Source: Runella zeae DSM 19591 (GTDB lineage Bacteria; Bacteroidota; Bacteroidia; Cytophagales; Spirosomataceae). Taken from it: DNA of 64,000 nt. The stretch lies in contig NZ_AUIF01000003.1 in NCBI RefSeq assembly GCF_000423565.1, positions 124,001 through 188,000 on the forward strand, given 5' to 3'. Every line of letters begins with the position of its first letter. Positions within the stretch are counted from its first letter, which is position 1. The notes below the pieces were generated by a model. It was not told where the DNA came from, searched no databases, and worked only from the letters and a program-made list of their open reading frames with translations. Positions 35,024 through 44,572 of the stretch are shown one piece after another. A program made the translations under genes and the position numbers.

Positions 35024-37102
35024 TTATTTCAGTTTGCGGAGGTAATAATCTTCGCCTGGTACAATAAGCCCCTTCATGGTAGTATCTGTCCCTAAGCGTA
35101 AGTCTGTTGGCAAAGGTGGGATTACATTCTTTGAAAAGAAAAGGTAATCTGCTTCTTTAGGAATCGGCTGAACCCCTTTCTCAAAAGGATTGATAGTAAT
35201 CAATCTTCTTGAAAGATGCTTTCCATAAAGTGGATATTCGAAGTCGTCGTTGATTGTTCCCAAGGCTACGGTTGCGGAGTCAGGAACTATTTGATCGAAT
35301 TTTTGATAAGCTTTCGTAATATCAGGACGAGCAAAAGTCATCATTGCAATGCGTTCAGTTTTGAAGGCAGAAGGCTTGCCCAATGCTGGAAATGGAAGAC
35401 AACGAACATTGAGGAAGACCGAAAGTAATGCTGAGATACAAGCTACCACTGTCACAATACCGACGTATGTTTTGAGCGCTACCGAATAACCAGATTTGGC
35501 GAGGCTATATTTATGCGTAAACAAAAGAGATAGAAACAACACCCCAAATACTCCCGTTTCTTGAAAATAGCGTCCTTTCCAAGGGTCGTAGGGAGCTGAA
35601 TATGATAGCGCTGCAAAATGTAATAGTAAAGCAATCGCTAAAAACCAATGTGCCGGCGAACGCACGATTCCGAATAATACCAAAAACACCAGAGGAAATA
35701 CCAATGCAAATCCAAAAATCCCCCAATAAGGGTTTCCGTTGAAAAACTCAAAACGGCGCTCGAAAGAAAAAGGAACAATCGAAAACTCCGTAGTTTCGTC
35801 TAAACGCATTTTGAGCTTATCTTCCAGCCATACTAGGGGTTTGCGCATGCCACGGTTGATGTCTTGACCTATTTTGATATTTCTCAAGCCATCGAGATTG
35901 ACAAAATCATACCCATACCTTACCGCATTGCGAGAGCCTTGCTCAAACAAATTGCGGAAGCCTCCGTTGGAAGTAGCTCTTTCAATAGATTGGTGCTTGA
36001 GTGAAGTGGGTGGCCCGATAGGATGCCCAAATACTTGGATATTTTTTACATATCCAGTGGGCAAAGTCCATATACAAAAACAAATCACGATGGCTGTTCC
36101 TAATTTGAAGATGGCGGGCCAGTTGATGTTAAGACTTACCGAAGCGCTATCTTGATTTTTGCTTTTAAGAAATACCGTATAAAGCATTACGATAAAAACA
36201 GAAGGCAGCAATAAGGTAAATGTGACTTTATGACCATACACTACTCCAAAACTCAAAGCAGCTAAGTATAAATAGCGGTTTTCTTTGGTTAAGCGGTAAG
36301 TAAACAAAAAATAAAGTAGGCAGCTTAGGTATGCTGCAAGTACAATGTCGGTTTCGGTAGTGATGGCTTGCATCAAAAAATCCAGAAACATCGCAAAGGC
36401 TAGCGCACAAAAAAAGCTAGCATTGAGCCGATTTTTAGTAATGCGCTGCGTAATACCAAAAATACATACCAACGTAATCCAGTAGGAAGCGTGATGAATG
36501 AGTTTAAAAGCATTTTCAAATTTACCGGTTATTAAATACGAATAAATTTGAATCGTACACACGCTCTTTGGATAAGTGTCTATATTCCAATTGGTACCAC
36601 CAAAATGGGCCATGCTACCCCGCTGTATATATTGAATAACACGATTGAGGTGACCAGTCATGCTATCCCATTCATTGGGTACTGTAAAAAGCACTAACAC
36701 TAAATTGATGAGCCCTATGACTACTACCGATACAATCATTACTCCAAACAAAAATTGCAAGTAAACCCCCGCACTTGCATACCATCGTTGGGCAGCATGC
36801 CATCGCTTGATGGCCATCTGTCGAGGCGAAAATGGAGTGGTTTGCGGAGAAAGTAGACCAAATATCAACTGGATAATAGTAGGCGGTATAAAAACGGAGA
36901 GTGCCCATGCCCATACATTCGCAGTAAGATGGAGAGGTGATAAACAATAACCTGTCACAATAATGCTACTAGCAAATAGAATAAAAGAGCTAATGAGCCA
37001 TTCAATCAATGATGGACGGCAGATTTTTGCAGCTGTACGTCCAACATAGTATATAAACAGGGCAAAACAAATCAGTGTAATAGAATTTTGTATGAATATC
37101 AT
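35024..37102 (-). CDS. GT-C family membrane glycosyltransferase (GT39/PMT-like)
   Basis: A 692-residue protein with about 13 transmembrane segments. The first large external loop has VPNEWDSMTGHLNRVIQY (about 140-157), matching the acidic WDSxTxHLxRV motif of GT39-like ArnT/PMT-type enzymes that take sugar from polyprenyl phosphate. A second loop has WNIDTYPKS. It would act at the periplasmic face of the inner membrane. A soluble C-terminal tail of about 100 residues follows. Confidence 0.75.
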   Translation of the reverse strand: MIFIQNSITLICFALFIYYVGRTAAKICRPSLIEWLISSFILFASSIIVTGYCLSPLHLTANVWAWALSVFIPPTIIQLIFGLLSPQTTPFSPRQMAIKRWHAAQRWYASAGVYLQFLFGVMIVSVVVIGLINLVLVLFTVPNEWDSMTGHLNRVIQYIQRGSMAHFGGTNWNIDTYPKSVCTIQIYSYLITGKFENAFKLIHHASYWITLVCIFGITQRITKNRLNASFFCALAFAMFLDFLMQAITTETDIVLAAYLSCLLYFLFTYRLTKENRYLYLAALSFGVVYGHKVTFTLLLPSVFIVMLYTVFLKSKNQDSASVSLNINWPAIFKLGTAIVICFCIWTLPTGYVKNIQVFGHPIGPPTSLKHQSIERATSNGGFRNLFEQGSRNAVRYGYDFVNLDGLRNIKIGQDINRGMRKPLVWLEDKLKMRLDETTEFSIVPFSFERRFEFFNGNPYWGIFGFALVFPLVFLVLFGIVRSPAHWFLAIALLLHFAALSYSAPYDPWKGRYFQETGVFGVLFLSLLFTHKYSLAKSGYSVALKTYVGIVTVVACISALLSVFLNVRCLPFPALGKPSAFKTERIAMMTFARPDITKAYQKFDQIVPDSATVALGTINDDFEYPLYGKHLSRRLITINPFEKGVQPIPKEADYLFFSKNVIPPLPTDLRLGTDTTMKGLIVPGEDYYLRKLK

Positions 37103-37253
37103 GAATGCTAAAAAGCTATGTCACCTACAAATGACTGATTGGAGGGGCGAAAATACGAATAAATTATCCAATAATCTGCTCTTTAGAGAAAAGGAGCAAA
37201 TAAGACTATGGCGCATAAAGCGCCCAAATACGGCAGGCCAACTGCCCAATAAG

Positions 37254-38327
37254 CTACAAATGTTGATTAATCAGGGTAGCTATACGCTCTACATCTTCGT
37301 GAGCAAGTTCAGCATGAAGAGGTAAACAAAGTACCTTCAATGATATATCTTCTGAGACAGGACATGGCTCAGGATTTGAAAGAAATGGCAGTTTGTTGAG
37401 GGAAGGATAAAAGTATCTACGTGGGACGATGTCATGTTGACCTAGTACTTCTTTGATCGCCAACATTTTTGTTTCCGATTCGAATACTACAGGATAGTAG
37501 GCATAATTTCGCTCTAGTCCCCCGGCCCATTCGGGAGCTGAAAGATGAGTCCAATCAAGAAGTTCAGTGTACAAATCACAGACGGCTTTACGAGCAGCTA
37601 TCAATTTTGATACGAGTGGTAAATTACACAGCCCCATCGCTGCATGAACCTCAGAATTTTTACCATTGATCCCCATGAAAAAGTAATCATCGCCACGGTG
37701 TCCAAAAGCACGCATGAGATGAAGTTTTTCGTGCCATTCTTTTTTGTTTGTAATGATAGCACCTCCTTCGATGGTGTGAAATAACTTGGTAGCATGAAAA
37801 CTACACGTGGCAAAATCGCCATACGAGAGTAATGATTTACCAAGATAATTGGCCCCAAAAGCATGGGCACCATCATAAATCACTACCAAATTGTATTTTT
37901 TTGCAATTTTTTCAATTGCTTCTACGTCACAGGCGTTGCCATAGACGTGTGTTGCCATGATAGCCCGCGTATTTTCGGTAATTGCAGTCTCAATGAGGGC
38001 GGGATTGATGCAGTATGTTTTTGGGTCAATATCAACAAAAACGGGCTGATAGTTTTCCCATAAAATGACATTGGTCGTGGCTACGTAAGAGAAAGGAGTT
38101 GTGATAATTTCCCCTGGCTCGCTCAATAACTTGAGCGCCATCTGTAAAACGATCGTACCATTTCCACAAAAATTTAGGTATGATACACCCAAAAATTCTT
38201 TGAGGCCCTCTTCGAGTTGTTGGGCAAGAGGCCCATTGTTGGTAAGATATGCACTTTCCCAGATTTTTCTTAAATAGTCGACATATTGGTCAAAATCGGG
38301 AAGGTAGGTTTTGGTAACGTTAATCAT
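37254..38327 (-). CDS. DegT/DnrJ/EryC1/StrS sugar aminotransferase
   Basis: A 357-residue PLP enzyme that converts a nucleotide-linked keto sugar to an amino sugar. Visible features are TTPFSYVATTN (76-86), the PLP-ring Asp in YDGAHAFGA (Asp152) and the Schiff-base Lys in SFHATKLFHTIEGGA (Lys181). This Lys context is typical of dTDP-4-dehydro-6-deoxyhexose aminotransferases (WecE, FdtB, VioA branches); I cannot pick one. It is 151 bp before the next gene; that gap holds short G/C-rich inverted repeats but no consensus promoter. Confidence 0.93.
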   Translation of the reverse strand: MINVTKTYLPDFDQYVDYLRKIWESAYLTNNGPLAQQLEEGLKEFLGVSYLNFCGNGTIVLQMALKLLSEPGEIITTPFSYVATTNVILWENYQPVFVDIDPKTYCINPALIETAITENTRAIMATHVYGNACDVEAIEKIAKKYNLVVIYDGAHAFGANYLGKSLLSYGDFATCSFHATKLFHTIEGGAIITNKKEWHEKLHLMRAFGHRGDDYFFMGINGKNSEVHAAMGLCNLPLVSKLIAARKAVCDLYTELLDWTHLSAPEWAGGLERNYAYYPVVFESETKMLAIKEVLGQHDIVPRRYFYPSLNKLPFLSNPEPCPVSEDISLKVLCLPLHAELAHEDVERIATLINQHL

Positions 38328-38332
38328 TCCCT

Positions 38333-39583
38333 TTAGACCAGTACTTCTGATTGATTAATTTGAAAATTTAATTGGGGGCGGACATAGCCAGGCCATTTGC
38401 CATACCAAGTTACTCCTTCACGGTGGTCTTCTACTTCAAAAGAGAGAGCTTCGGGTAGTTGGAACAAAACAGTTGAAGTGTCTTTTACTACCATGATAGA
38501 GATCACATAGGAGCCATCATTGAGGAAATTACCCGGGATTTCGAGGGTAGCGGTCACCAATCCTTTTTCGAAAGATTGGGAAGTGGTACCTACATTAAAA
38601 ATACATTCGCCCGTAAAAGCATATAGATGAAGGCTGAGATTTAGATCAGCACGCTCCAACATGTTCCAAAACTCAATGTGGACTTTTACAGATGTACGGA
38701 CATCGATATAGTTTTTACCTTCTTGAAAATCGGGATCAATTCGTACCGTACGGAAGCGCACTTGGTCGTTGCCTGGACCTTGTTCGGGAGTTTCCCAATA
38801 ATGCTCCAAATTGGTTTTAGCTACGTGGCTCAAGTAATTGTTGACTACATGAGTCGTATCACCTTGCATTTTGAGCTGACCATGTTCGAAGTAAAAAGCG
38901 CGATTACAAAGAGACTGAACCGCCGCCAGATTATGACTTACAAACAAAATAGTACGCCCACTTTCGGAGACGTCTCTCATTTTGCCAAGGCATTTTTTCT
39001 GAAAATCGGCATCCCCTACGGCCAAGACTTCATCAATGATAAGAATTTCGGGACTCAAATGCGCCGAAATCGCAAACCCTAGCCTTACGTACATTCCCGA
39101 AGAGTATCGTTTTACGGGAGTATCTAAGAATTTTTCTACACCAGCAAAATCAATGATGCTATCAAAAGCAGCTTTGATTTCGTGTTTCTTCATTCCCAAA
39201 ATAGCTCCATTGAGGTAGATATTTTCGCGGCCAGTAAGCTCTGGGTGAAACCCAGTTCCTACTTCAAGCAAACTCGCCACCCGACCTTTGATAGTCACTT
39301 TTCCAGCAGAGGGTTCGGTAATTTTGCTCAGGATTTTTAATAAAGTAGATTTCCCAGCGCCATTATGCCCCACAATCCCCACTCTATCGCCCTGTTCTAC
39401 TGTAAAGTTTACATCACGCAGTGCCCAAAACTCTTCTTTCTCAATTTCATCTTGTTCGCCTTTCCCAAAAAAGTGCTTAAATTTTTCGGAAAAAGTATCG
39501 CGCAAAGTAGAGCTTTTGCGCATCGCCTTTTGGTGATCGATGATATATTTTTTGCTTATATCTTCTGCTACAATAACCTGCAT
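38333..39583 (-). CDS. wzt: Polysaccharide ABC exporter ATPase, Wzt-like with C-terminal sugar-binding domain
   Basis: A 416-residue protein. The ATPase domain has Walker A GHNGAGKST (72-80), the signature YSSGM (160-164) and Walker B LIIDEVLA (181-188). After about residue 250 comes a beta-sandwich domain (HYWETPEQGPGNDQV, LSLHLYAFTGECIFNVG) of the Wzt C-terminal type, which in O9a-type systems recognises the capped end of the glycan. It pairs with the upstream permease gene. Confidence 0.93.
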   Translation of the reverse strand: MQVIVAEDISKKYIIDHQKAMRKSSTLRDTFSEKFKHFFGKGEQDEIEKEEFWALRDVNFTVEQGDRVGIVGHNGAGKSTLLKILSKITEPSAGKVTIKGRVASLLEVGTGFHPELTGRENIYLNGAILGMKKHEIKAAFDSIIDFAGVEKFLDTPVKRYSSGMYVRLGFAISAHLSPEILIIDEVLAVGDADFQKKCLGKMRDVSESGRTILFVSHNLAAVQSLCNRAFYFEHGQLKMQGDTTHVVNNYLSHVAKTNLEHYWETPEQGPGNDQVRFRTVRIDPDFQEGKNYIDVRTSVKVHIEFWNMLERADLNLSLHLYAFTGECIFNVGTTSQSFEKGLVTATLEIPGNFLNDGSYVISIMVVKDTSTVLFQLPEALSFEVEDHREGVTWYGKWPGYVRPQLNFQINQSEVLV

Positions 39584-39618
39584 CGAGCGCTTAAAAGTTT
39601 ATCTAAATCCAAAAGTAA

Positions 39619-40461
39619 TCAAATGTAATCAACAAAAGAATTTTCCTCTTTACGAAAATAGTAAATGGAAATCCCTAACGTAAGTGCGATGATGCCCATT
39701 GCACTGTATAAATGCTCAATATTAAAGAAAGCGCCATCTCCCAAAAGACACCACTTAAAGCCGTCAATGATACTCACCAAAGGGTTAAGATAATAAATAT
39801 CATACCACCAAACATCATGATTGGCTTCTACCAATTTACCACTATAGGCAATAGGGCAAACGTAAAAGCCTATTTGTACTAAAAAAGGGATAAGTTGCCC
39901 TATATCCCGAAACCGTACATTCATTACAGCAAAAATCAAGCCGAAGGAAAGTGCCGCGAGCAAACTCAACAAAACAAATACAGGTAAGAGTATAATTTGC
40001 CAATTGGGAGGGTGTTGATACCAAATCGCAATCACTGCATAAAGAAACAGCGAAATCAGGAAGTCAATAAAGCCAACTATAACTGAGCTCAAAGGCATGA
40101 TAAGCCGTGGAAAATAGGTCTTCGTTACTAAGTTAGAGTTAATAAGAATACTATGGCTGATTTGGGTAAAAGTATTAGCAAATAAATTCCAGATAGTAAT
40201 ACCTGCCAACACCATCAAAGGATATGGGATACCCACATCTCCTTTGAGCCTAGCGATTTTGCTAAATACGAATACCATCACCACCGTGGTGGCAAAAGGC
40301 CGTAAAACGGCCCAAGCTGCTCCGATGGCAGTTTGTTTATAACGAACCGATAAGTCGCGTTTAGAAAGAATCCATAGTAATTCTCTGTTTTTCCATAAAT
40401 CTTTCCAATAATTCTTGGCTCCGTGTCCGGCTTCAATAACTACTTCTTCCGAATATTTCAT
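39619..40461 (-). CDS. wzm: Polysaccharide ABC exporter permease, Wzm-like
   Basis: A 280-residue ABC-2 type permease with six transmembrane segments and the N-terminal cytoplasmic LWILSKRDLSVRYKQTAIG (about 32-50) and AWAVLRPF motif typical of Wzm/TagG/KpsM. It moves undecaprenyl-linked polysaccharide across the inner membrane with Wzt. The terminator ahead of it (40481-40518) separates it from the Wzz/SLBB genes, so it should have its own promoter, which I did not find in consensus form. Confidence 0.93.
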   Translation of the reverse strand: MKYSEEVVIEAGHGAKNYWKDLWKNRELLWILSKRDLSVRYKQTAIGAAWAVLRPFATTVVMVFVFSKIARLKGDVGIPYPLMVLAGITIWNLFANTFTQISHSILINSNLVTKTYFPRLIMPLSSVIVGFIDFLISLFLYAVIAIWYQHPPNWQIILLPVFVLLSLLAALSFGLIFAVMNVRFRDIGQLIPFLVQIGFYVCPIAYSGKLVEANHDVWWYDIYYLNPLVSIIDGFKWCLLGDGAFFNIEHLYSAMGIIALTLGISIYYFRKEENSFVDYI

Positions 40462-40480
40462 TAATGTTCAAGTAGATTAG

Positions 40481-40518
40481 AAAACAAAAAGACGTCCCTC
40501 TAAAGTTAGACGTCTTTT
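40481..40518 (-). terminator. Terminator of the SLBB-Wzz transcript
   Basis: On the minus strand a 10-bp perfect stem (40509-40518 with 40487-40496) and 12-nt loop are followed by TTTTTGTTTT. It lies directly after the Wzz-like stop and before wzm. Confidence 0.75.
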
Positions 40519-40531
40519 ATGAGTATATCGT

Positions 40532-41617
40532 TTAACTTTTTACAGTTTTTTTCTTTAAATCTCTAAGGGCTTCTACATAAGTCTGCTTCGCAAGTATAAA
40601 AATAATTGCTACAAAAAAGCCAATAATCGCCCCAAACTTCATATTTTGACGAGTAAAAAGTTTGGTCTCAAGAGGTAGTACTGGAGGCTCTATGATAGTA
40701 AATAGAGGCGCTTCTTTCACAATTGACATCTTTAGACTTTCGAGACTGCGAGAGGCTTCTAAGTAAAGCGAGGAAACGAAAGTTGTACTTCGAGTGAGAC
40801 GACCCTCCTCAACTTTTGCAGTAGGTGCTACTGCTTCGGTATTGATGACTGTGGTTTGGGCTAAACGACTCTCAGTTCTATTTAAGACCGCCCCTAACGA
40901 ATCAACTCTCTTTTTCATGATTCCCATCATTTCACGCGATTTTCTTGTCTGATTTTCTTGATAAACGCGTTCTATTGTTTCCAATAATAGATAAGAAAAT
41001 GTTCGGGCTACTATTTCATTTTCCATCGAAACAGCCAATTCATTAAAGGCTGTTTTCATATTAGGTTGTGAGATGCTAATTTCTCTATCGCGAACTTTAT
41101 ATAAAACCCCATCAAAAACTTGACGTTCAAGTTTCGACATGCTATCGCGACTAGTATGAGTAATTCTAACTTTGGTCCATTCTGGAAGGAAACTTGCCCA
41201 TTCATCCTCTCTTAAGTAAGTAGAATCAAGATAGTAGTTTGCAAATAGCTCCGTTTTGCCATTGGCTAATTTGATAGGTGTTAGCAGGGCGCGTTCGAGT
41301 ACAGGGCGGGTCTTAATGACATAAAAGAGATTTTCACCTGAAAATAATCCAGCATCGCCTTGGGGTGCCCCCATGCCTAGTAGACTTCCAAAGTTGCCCA
41401 TTTCACTTCCTGATTTAGAGCCACTAATACTAAAAACAATCCTAGAAATATACTGTATCCGTTTGTTGTTTTCGGAGTCAACATAATACCCTATGGCTGT
41501 ACCAATGCCGACCATGATTAGAAGAATCCACCAATTTTTGAGAACCAAATCTTTGGTTTCAATTATTTTTTGGAATATCAGCTTGGGAGTAAGTGTTGCT
41601 TGTTCTTGTTGTTCCAT
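40532..41617 (-). CDS. Wzz/GNVR-type polysaccharide chain-length determinant
   Basis: A 361-residue protein with transmembrane segments near 32-50 and 322-345 and a helical periplasmic part between, the layout of polysaccharide co-polymerases. The last segment is preceded by FTIIEPPVLPLETKLFTRQ, the Pro-rich element before TM2 in this family. No kinase domain follows, so it is a PCP-1/2b-like form without a fused tyrosine kinase. It sits 58 bp after the export channel gene and ends in a terminator. Confidence 0.88.
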   Translation of the reverse strand: MEQQEQATLTPKLIFQKIIETKDLVLKNWWILLIMVGIGTAIGYYVDSENNKRIQYISRIVFSISGSKSGSEMGNFGSLLGMGAPQGDAGLFSGENLFYVIKTRPVLERALLTPIKLANGKTELFANYYLDSTYLREDEWASFLPEWTKVRITHTSRDSMSKLERQVFDGVLYKVRDREISISQPNMKTAFNELAVSMENEIVARTFSYLLLETIERVYQENQTRKSREMMGIMKKRVDSLGAVLNRTESRLAQTTVINTEAVAPTAKVEEGRLTRSTTFVSSLYLEASRSLESLKMSIVKEAPLFTIIEPPVLPLETKLFTRQNMKFGAIIGFFVAIIFILAKQTYVEALRDLKKKTVKS

Positions 41618-41675
41618 GATATAATGATCACTAACCTAAAGTCTTTGAAAATGTTGTCTACTAATCGCAATTTGG

Positions 41676-44159
41676 CTATTGACTTCCCAATACTCTAAAT
41701 GCAAGTACTGTGGTAATCAATGTCATTACTGTTGATGAAATTCCAATAACAGATTGGAGGGCGCGTTGAGCTTCGGCCAAGTCTGATTGAGTACGCTGAG
41801 GTACACGGATTTCGGAACCAGGTTCTACTTTAGGGTATATGTTGAAGAATAGAAACTTACGAGTACGGTCGATTGAGCCATTAGGATAAATAACGTACGA
41901 CTTACGTTTCAATGACATTCTCGTAAAGCCACCTGCTTGTGAGATAAAATCCATGAAAGAACTACCACTGCGATACTTGACCGTTGTTGGAAACAACAAT
42001 TCTCCCTGAACACGTACTGTTTCGAGGCGTTTAGGAATGTCGATTACATCGCCATCTTGAAGGATAATATCCTCGCGGCCTCCTGGATTACGTAAGATAC
42101 GCGCTAAATCAATCCCAATTGCTTCTTGCTTGTCTTTTGACACATTTTCGCCCACAAATTGTCCTTTTTTTGCATCATCCGAAATCACTGCTACGGCTTT
42201 GTTTCTTTGTTCGATTTCTTCGTCAGTCAATGCTATTTTTCTCAACAACGTAGCCCCGTTGATATAGGCTTGTGCCGTGAGTCCACCGGCTCTTTTAAGC
42301 ATGTCCGAAAGTTTTTCGTCTTTAGCTTTGATACCGTATAGCCCAGGACTTACAATTTCCCCTTTCATCGTAACGAAAGTTTGAGGTTGGTAATTGGTAG
42401 AAGGTCGTACCAATACTTCATCATAAGGCTCCAATACAAATCGGCTATCGTTGGCGTCCATGGTAAGGTCACGATTGATATCAAAAAGGAAAATATCTGC
42501 CACTTGTGCCGAAATGGATTGAACATTGACGTCACGTTTGCGGCGTACGACTTCTATTTGAGAAGTTGCGGCTGATTCTTTGAAACCTCCTGATTGGATA
42601 ATCGCATCTTCTAGCGTCAGATTAGAAGTATAGTTAAGATTTACCTCTGGACCTAGGTTTACTTCGCCAGTAATTCTAATATAAGCCCCTTCTCTGAGTT
42701 GGAATTTTGAAGGAATGATGATTTGGTCTTCTCGTCTTAATAATAAGTCATCAACTTTGCCATTCATCATATCAGCTAGGTTGATAGAAATATTTTCGAC
42801 CGATAGGTCATCGCGAGTACGAATGACGTTGATACGTCCTGTAAATGCCTCTCCCGTAAGTCCTTCGGCATTTTTGATGAGTTCGAGTAGGGTTTTGTTT
42901 TGGTCTAAAGAATATTGACCAGGTCTGAATACTGGACCCGAAATCGTTACCATATTCTCGAAACGGTCAAGTAGCATATCTGCGGAGATTTCATCACCAT
43001 TTCTAGGGACAAACTTGTCATACTCAGACGAACGTATATCCACGATTTTACGCTCTTTGGTAGTAAGACCTAGGACTTTGAGGCGGTCGGTATAAGCATT
43101 TTCTGTAAATCCACCCGCATACTCTAATACCTTTGTAATGGTTTCATTAGGTAGCAATTCATAAAGGCCTGGACGCTTTACGTTTCCTTTTATTTCTACT
43201 CTCTTATTATAAACACCTACTTGGATTACGTCATTGTCTTGCAAACGAATATCGGTATTCAAAGCACCACTCATGAGAAGTTCATACAAGTCGAGGGTTG
43301 CCACGGTTTTATTTCGTCTTACTACTTTTATTTGGCGAAACGACCCTAACTCGTTAGGACCTCCGGTAAGTTGTAGAGCATTAAGAGCCGTAGAAAGAGA
43401 TGAAACACTGTAAGTGCCTGGCGTAATTACTTCCCCAAGTACCGTAACCCGAATGGTGCGTATTCTGCCTAAACTCAACAAAAGAAAAGTACTAGCATTG
43501 CTACCTGGAGCTCCAAGGTTATTGTAGTAAGGAGATAATCGAGTGATTAATTCCTTTTGAGCTTGCTCAATTGTGCGTCCGCTTAATTGTACTGCCCCGA
43601 TGGGTTTTACAAAGGCAAAACCATCTGAGTTGACAGGCAATTCAATCAATGACTGTGAGTATCCATAAATATACGCGCTTAGTTCATCGCCCGGGCCGAT
43701 AGTATAATCACGGGGGGTGGCCATGTTTTCAGAGGGTGCAAAACTGACTTTTGAATTGTTAAATAGTTGATAACCAAAGATTTTACGGCGCAGCTTTGTC
43801 AATTCCGCTTCTCGTAAGGCCTCGTCTGCATCTGCGGTTGTTGCTTGATCTTTTTGATCAGTAGCTTTCTCGACTTGGTCTATTGCCGTTTTAGGATCGG
43901 CTTTAGGATCACTGCCTTTTTCAGTAGCTGTTGTGGTAGAAGGAGTGGTATTGGTAGAGGGCGCCGTAGTGCTTGGCTGCCCTGTACTACTAGGAGCAGA
44001 GGGCTGTCCTTGAGTGGCTGTTCCAGAGCTGCCGCTGGGCGCTCCACCCGTAGGAGTTTGAGCGTATACAGCAGTAAGAGTAAATAGACTGACAGAAAAA
44101 ACATGTAAAAAAGCACGTGTGGCGTGCATGGCAGAAAAACTTCCAAAAAACTTCTTCAT
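41676..44159 (-). CDS. Wza-like polysaccharide export protein with six SLBB repeats
   Basis: An 827-residue secreted protein and first gene of the locus. A signal peptide (ending VYAQ, near residue 33) is followed by a Ser/Thr/Pro/Gln-rich linker (35-85), a poly-export domain (TIGPGDELSAYIYG, about 155-168) and six SLBB domains recognisable by their GxVxxPGxY starts: VTVLGEVITPGTY, VEIKGNVKRPGLY, VTISGPVFRPGQY, IRITGEVNLG, VTMKGEIVSPGLY and VRVQGELLFP. A hydrophobic helix ends the protein (SSTVMTLITTVLAF). There is no lipobox Cys as in E. coli Wza. It should form the outer-membrane or periplasm-spanning exit channel. Confidence 0.92.
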   Translation of the reverse strand: MKKFFGSFSAMHATRAFLHVFSVSLFTLTAVYAQTPTGGAPSGSSGTATQGQPSAPSSTGQPSTTAPSTNTTPSTTTATEKGSDPKADPKTAIDQVEKATDQKDQATTADADEALREAELTKLRRKIFGYQLFNNSKVSFAPSENMATPRDYTIGPGDELSAYIYGYSQSLIELPVNSDGFAFVKPIGAVQLSGRTIEQAQKELITRLSPYYNNLGAPGSNASTFLLLSLGRIRTIRVTVLGEVITPGTYSVSSLSTALNALQLTGGPNELGSFRQIKVVRRNKTVATLDLYELLMSGALNTDIRLQDNDVIQVGVYNKRVEIKGNVKRPGLYELLPNETITKVLEYAGGFTENAYTDRLKVLGLTTKERKIVDIRSSEYDKFVPRNGDEISADMLLDRFENMVTISGPVFRPGQYSLDQNKTLLELIKNAEGLTGEAFTGRINVIRTRDDLSVENISINLADMMNGKVDDLLLRREDQIIIPSKFQLREGAYIRITGEVNLGPEVNLNYTSNLTLEDAIIQSGGFKESAATSQIEVVRRKRDVNVQSISAQVADIFLFDINRDLTMDANDSRFVLEPYDEVLVRPSTNYQPQTFVTMKGEIVSPGLYGIKAKDEKLSDMLKRAGGLTAQAYINGATLLRKIALTDEEIEQRNKAVAVISDDAKKGQFVGENVSKDKQEAIGIDLARILRNPGGREDIILQDGDVIDIPKRLETVRVQGELLFPTTVKYRSGSSFMDFISQAGGFTRMSLKRKSYVIYPNGSIDRTRKFLFFNIYPKVEPGSEIRVPQRTQSDLAEAQRALQSVIGISSTVMTLITTVLAFRVLGSQ

Positions 44160-44572
44160 GAAATAATGTTCAAAAGCAAAATTCTTAGTTTCTGATTAAC
44201 AATAAATTAACACATCAACAAAGCCAATCTATTTATAGAATCAAATTGGCCGACAAAGTAACGCAACTTTTTCATTTTTTTAAACTTTTTTCTTTTTTAC
44301 GGCCATTTTCGGGGCTTATTGTATAATTTTTCCGATATTCCCATATTCTATAAAAAAACGCACTTGTGAAACAAATCGCATACCGTTAAATAAATAAGCC
44401 AATGTGAATCTACAAAAAGAACTTTGTTTTACAAAGTAACTTTAAATTGTATCAACTAACCAAACTTTTGTTGATAAAAATTTTTATAAAATTCTTTTTG
44501 GCTTTTAAAACGTTGTATTTAGCGTAGATTAAAACGAAATTTGTAAAAAGGTAACCCTTATTAAGATAAAAA
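44160..44572. other. 413-bp divergent intergenic region, export genes and parE
   Basis: An A/T-rich region without a gene. It holds one ACTTTG-N5-CAAAGT palindrome (44421-44437), a short inverted repeat around 44227-44243 and long T and A runs. I found no full TAnnTTTG element on either strand, so the start sites of parE and of the polysaccharide locus remain unplaced. Confidence 0.6.
44421..44437. promoter_or_regulatory. Palindrome ACTTTG-N5-CAAAGT upstream of the export genes
   Basis: A perfect 6-bp inverted repeat with spacer TTTTA, same arms and spacing as the two sites at 24747-24790. It lies about 260 bp before the SLBB gene and 136 bp before parE, so which gene it controls is open. 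Confidence 0.45.
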
